Positions 6,467 through 8,074 of a stretch of DNA of 8,074 nucleotides are shown in pieces. This DNA comes from Mageeibacillus sp. UBA1257. GTDB lineage: Bacteria; Bacillota; Clostridia; UBA1212; UBA1257. The notes beneath the pieces are model-generated. The model was given only the letters and a program-made list of their open reading frames with translations, ran no database searches and was not told the origin of the DNA. Location: assembly GCA_002308775.1 (NCBI GenBank), contig DBVT01000005.1, forward strand, positions 12,699-20,772, written 5' to 3'. Position numbers and translations under genes: made by a program. Position 1 is the stretch's first letter; every line of letters begins with the position of its first letter.

Positions 6467-7831
6467 TCATCCCCGCACGCCTGTGCAGTTTTCAACCTTT
6501 GTAAATTTTGCGTTTTTCTCTCCGTCAACGACTTTCTCCATGCCTCTTACAACAGAATCCGTAAGAATGAGATTGTCGACATTCGAGCAATCCTGAAGTT
6601 TGATCAGAGTTCCCGAAGTTTCGACTCCGTCGTCTTTTACAGCCAGAACGTTCTTCACGATCATATTTCCGACTTCTCCGTATACGTCGAACGCGACCAT
6701 ATCCTTTGAGTCGCCGTTTTCGATGATCGTAAGACCGTCGATTATCAGATTTTGTATTTTCGGCCTCGTTCCGTCAGGTTTTGTGAATTTCGCGCTCTCA
6801 AAGTTTGAAGATTCCGGGCTGTGTATGCCTATTTCCGCTATCGACCTGTTGTCGTCGGGATACTCGTGTCTGATGTTCTGGAGCGTCAGGCATCTGATAT
6901 CTCCTCCGATCGAGAATAGTATAGGCTGATGGTAAAAATAGTTGGGCGGCATCTGTTTCAAGTTGATATTTTCAAAGAAAAGGTCTCCGAAATTACCGGG
7001 CGAATCGCTGAACCAGGGATCGATATAGAAGCCGAAGCTCTTGTATGAACCCTGAACGTTTCTGATCGTGACCCTGTCGAGCAGTCCGTTCTTTCTCGTC
7101 AGGAGCCTTATCGCCTGATCAGCCTCGTCAAGAAATACTCCGTCCACGAGCACGTCTGTTATAGATGATTCAAGATCTCCCTCGTCGGGCCCGATATTCA
7201 TAAAATCGTCTCCGACTCTTCCGCCGACGTTTCTCACCGTCAGGTACTGTCCCGGTCCCCAGAAGTGGAATCCGTCCTGATTCCCTTCCATATGGTGGTT
7301 CAGTTCAAGCCACGTATCCTCGATCGTGCAGTTTTTAAAATTCGTCATCATGAACGCGTAAGTCCTGAAATCTATGACCGTGACATCCCTCATCAAAAAG
7401 TTCTCTATTCCGTAAAATTCGAGTGCGAAAGTGCATCTCCACGCGCTCATCGTATAAACCCTTTCTTCATCGGTAGACATCGAGTGATGTATCTGATTGA
7501 GGCAGTTCTGATTGTAAGATCCGCCGATCAGGGAGACGTTTTTCGTGGGTCTTCCTTTCAGACACCAGTTTTTATTCGTCACTATCGCCTTGTTGGTCTG
7601 ATCGATCTGGTAAAATCCGCAATCCTTGCTGAGGCACTCTATCGTGGTATTCGACGATACCTGCAGGCTCGATACGAGCGCCGCGCCGTCCATTATAAGC
7701 CTCACTCCTGTATTTTCATCCGCAATATCGAGTATCGCCTGCAGAGCCTGTGTGTCGTCCGTTCCTCCGCCTGAGTGAACATTGCTGTCCAGTTTTGCTC
7801 TCTCGCTCGCATAAAATGTCAATATCTTCAT
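6467..7831 (-). CDS. Right-handed beta-helix protein, GH28/pectate-lyase-like, no signal peptide
   Basis: This 454-residue protein has the features of a right-handed parallel beta-helix carbohydrate-active enzyme. The N-terminal motif GGGTDDTQALQAILD (21-35) is the entry segment of the pectate-lyase superfamily. It is followed by many short strand-turn repeats such as NVSLIGG, LTVRNVGG, VTIRNVQG, LIIDGLTI and MIVKNVLAV. Two acidic motifs resemble the GH28 polygalacturonase active site: NQDGFH (184-189, D186) and GDD (207-209), spaced as in GH28. The later GHG and RIK motifs of GH28 are not evident, so it may be a divergent or separate family. The N-terminus is polar from residue 8 and lacks a signal peptide, implying a cytoplasmic role on imported oligosaccharides. 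The ATG at 7831 has AAAGGG six bases upstream and an extended -10 promoter. Confidence 0.82.
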   Translation of the reverse strand: MKILTFYASERAKLDSNVHSGGGTDDTQALQAILDIADENTGVRLIMDGAALVSSLQVSSNTTIECLSKDCGFYQIDQTNKAIVTNKNWCLKGRPTKNVSLIGGSYNQNCLNQIHHSMSTDEERVYTMSAWRCTFALEFYGIENFLMRDVTVIDFRTYAFMMTNFKNCTIEDTWLELNHHMEGNQDGFHFWGPGQYLTVRNVGGRVGDDFMNIGPDEGDLESSITDVLVDGVFLDEADQAIRLLTRKNGLLDRVTIRNVQGSYKSFGFYIDPWFSDSPGNFGDLFFENINLKQMPPNYFYHQPILFSIGGDIRCLTLQNIRHEYPDDNRSIAEIGIHSPESSNFESAKFTKPDGTRPKIQNLIIDGLTIIENGDSKDMVAFDVYGEVGNMIVKNVLAVKDDGVETSGTLIKLQDCSNVDNLILTDSVVRGMEKVVDGEKNAKFTKVENCTGVRG

Positions 7832-7878
7832 GTCAAACCCTTTCCCCGCCTTTTTGCGGCATTATTTCTTTTATTGTG

Positions 7879-7887
7879 ATTATATCA
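7879..7887 (-). promoter_or_regulatory. Extended -10 promoter of the beta-helix gene
   Basis: On the minus strand the sequence TGATATAAT gives a perfect TATAAT (7884-7879) with TG at the extended -10 position (7887-7886). The region about 17 bases upstream is A/T-rich without a TTGACA-like box, so this is best read as a -35-independent promoter. The predicted start near 7872 gives a leader of about 40 bases. It could drive the whole run of genes down to the terminator at 2424-2452. Confidence 0.7.
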
Positions 7888-7915
7888 TACTTTGTTATGA
7901 GTTTTTACAGAAAAA

Positions 7916-7968
7916 TAAAATCCTGCGACCCGGATCGCTCATTGAACGAGGCGAAGATCCGGGTCGCA
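7916..7968 (-). terminator. Rho-independent terminator with 13-bp stem, after the membrane-protein gene
   Basis: A perfect 13-bp stem (TGCGACCCGGATC at 7924-7936 with its complement at 7956-7968) encloses a 19-base loop. On the minus strand the stem is followed by GGATTTTATTTTT. It lies 25 bases after the stop of the truncated membrane-protein gene and shields the beta-helix promoter from read-through. The loop is longer than usual for a terminator. Confidence 0.88.
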
Positions 7969-7993
7969 TAAACAATACAGATTTTTACAAGTG

Positions 7994-8074
7994 CTACAGC
8001 AGTATTATGATAAACTGCGAAACGAGCACAACGGCGATCAGCGCGATAGGATAAGTCGCCGCATAAGCTGACGC
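7994..8074 (-). CDS. C-terminal end of an integral membrane protein (partial)
   Basis: The minus strand from 8074 reads 26 hydrophobic codons and ends in TAG at 7996-7994, followed by the strong terminator. The peptide starts ASAYAATYPIALIAVV and ends FIIILL, a single membrane helix at the extreme C-terminus. The pattern YAxxYP followed by a hydrophobic helix resembles, from memory, the C-termini of AspT/YidE-type anion antiporters, but 26 residues are too few for a firm family call. The gene's start and most of its length lie outside the window. Confidence 0.7.
   Translation of the reverse strand, partial: ASAYAATYPIALIAVVLVSQFIIILL

Noticed and set aside
1..8074. CRISPR arrays, insertion sequences, phage genes or toxin-antitoxin pairs
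   Set aside because: No regularly spaced direct repeats of CRISPR length, no transposase or integrase, and no terminal inverted repeats were seen. The GTAAAA copies are too short and have unrelated flanks.

Overview
The window looks like chromosome from a Gram-positive anaerobe of the class Clostridia (Lachnospiraceae/Oscillospiraceae-like). Reasons: about half G+C, purine-rich GGAGG/AAGGAG ribosome binding sites, TTGACA/TATAAT-type promoters (two with a TGN extension), compact hairpin-plus-T-run terminators, and protein families typical of that class (macro-like/HTH protein, stand-alone DUF2156 protein, 'putative ABC exporter' permease). The genus cannot be named from this sequence. Every supported gene is on the minus strand, so transcription runs from high to low coordinates.

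Layout in order of transcription. (1) 8074-7994: the last 26 codons of a membrane protein, ended by a strong hairpin terminator (7916-7968). (2) 7831-6467: a GH28/pectate-lyase-like beta-helix protein without a signal peptide, preceded by an extended -10 promoter. (3) 6434-2495: a tightly packed run of ABC ATPase, ABC permease, short DUF2156 protein and macro-like/HTH protein, with gaps of 14, 36 and 17 bases. The 32-base gap after the beta-helix gene holds no terminator, so all five genes may be one transcript, closed by the terminator at 2424-2452. (4) 2356-1688: a soluble von Willebrand A (VWA) domain protein. (5) 1536-1171: a two-repeat DUF1508 (YegP-like) protein with its own promoter and terminator. 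(6) 993-112: a ten-helix EamA-type transporter with its own promoter and a 5'-end hairpin. (7) 30-1: the 5' part of a tRNA gene with a near-perfect promoter.

No gene-free stretch exceeds 300 bases. The larger gaps (994-1170, 1537-1687, 2357-2494, 7832-7993) hold the promoters, terminators and palindromes listed. Region 31-111 holds the tRNA promoter and leader.

Functionally, the ABC pair is a probable exporter. The beta-helix protein may act on oligosaccharides inside the cell. The macro-like/HTH and VWA proteins sit next to each other and look like a regulatory or stress pair of unknown role; the macro-like domain has lost the usual ADP-ribose-binding motifs.

The most unusual signal is not a gene. 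The hexamer GTAAAA/TTTTAC occurs 36 times by my hand count, 18 in each orientation, in all reading frames and between genes. Chance would give roughly 4-5. Several neighbouring copies lie about 180-215 bases apart.
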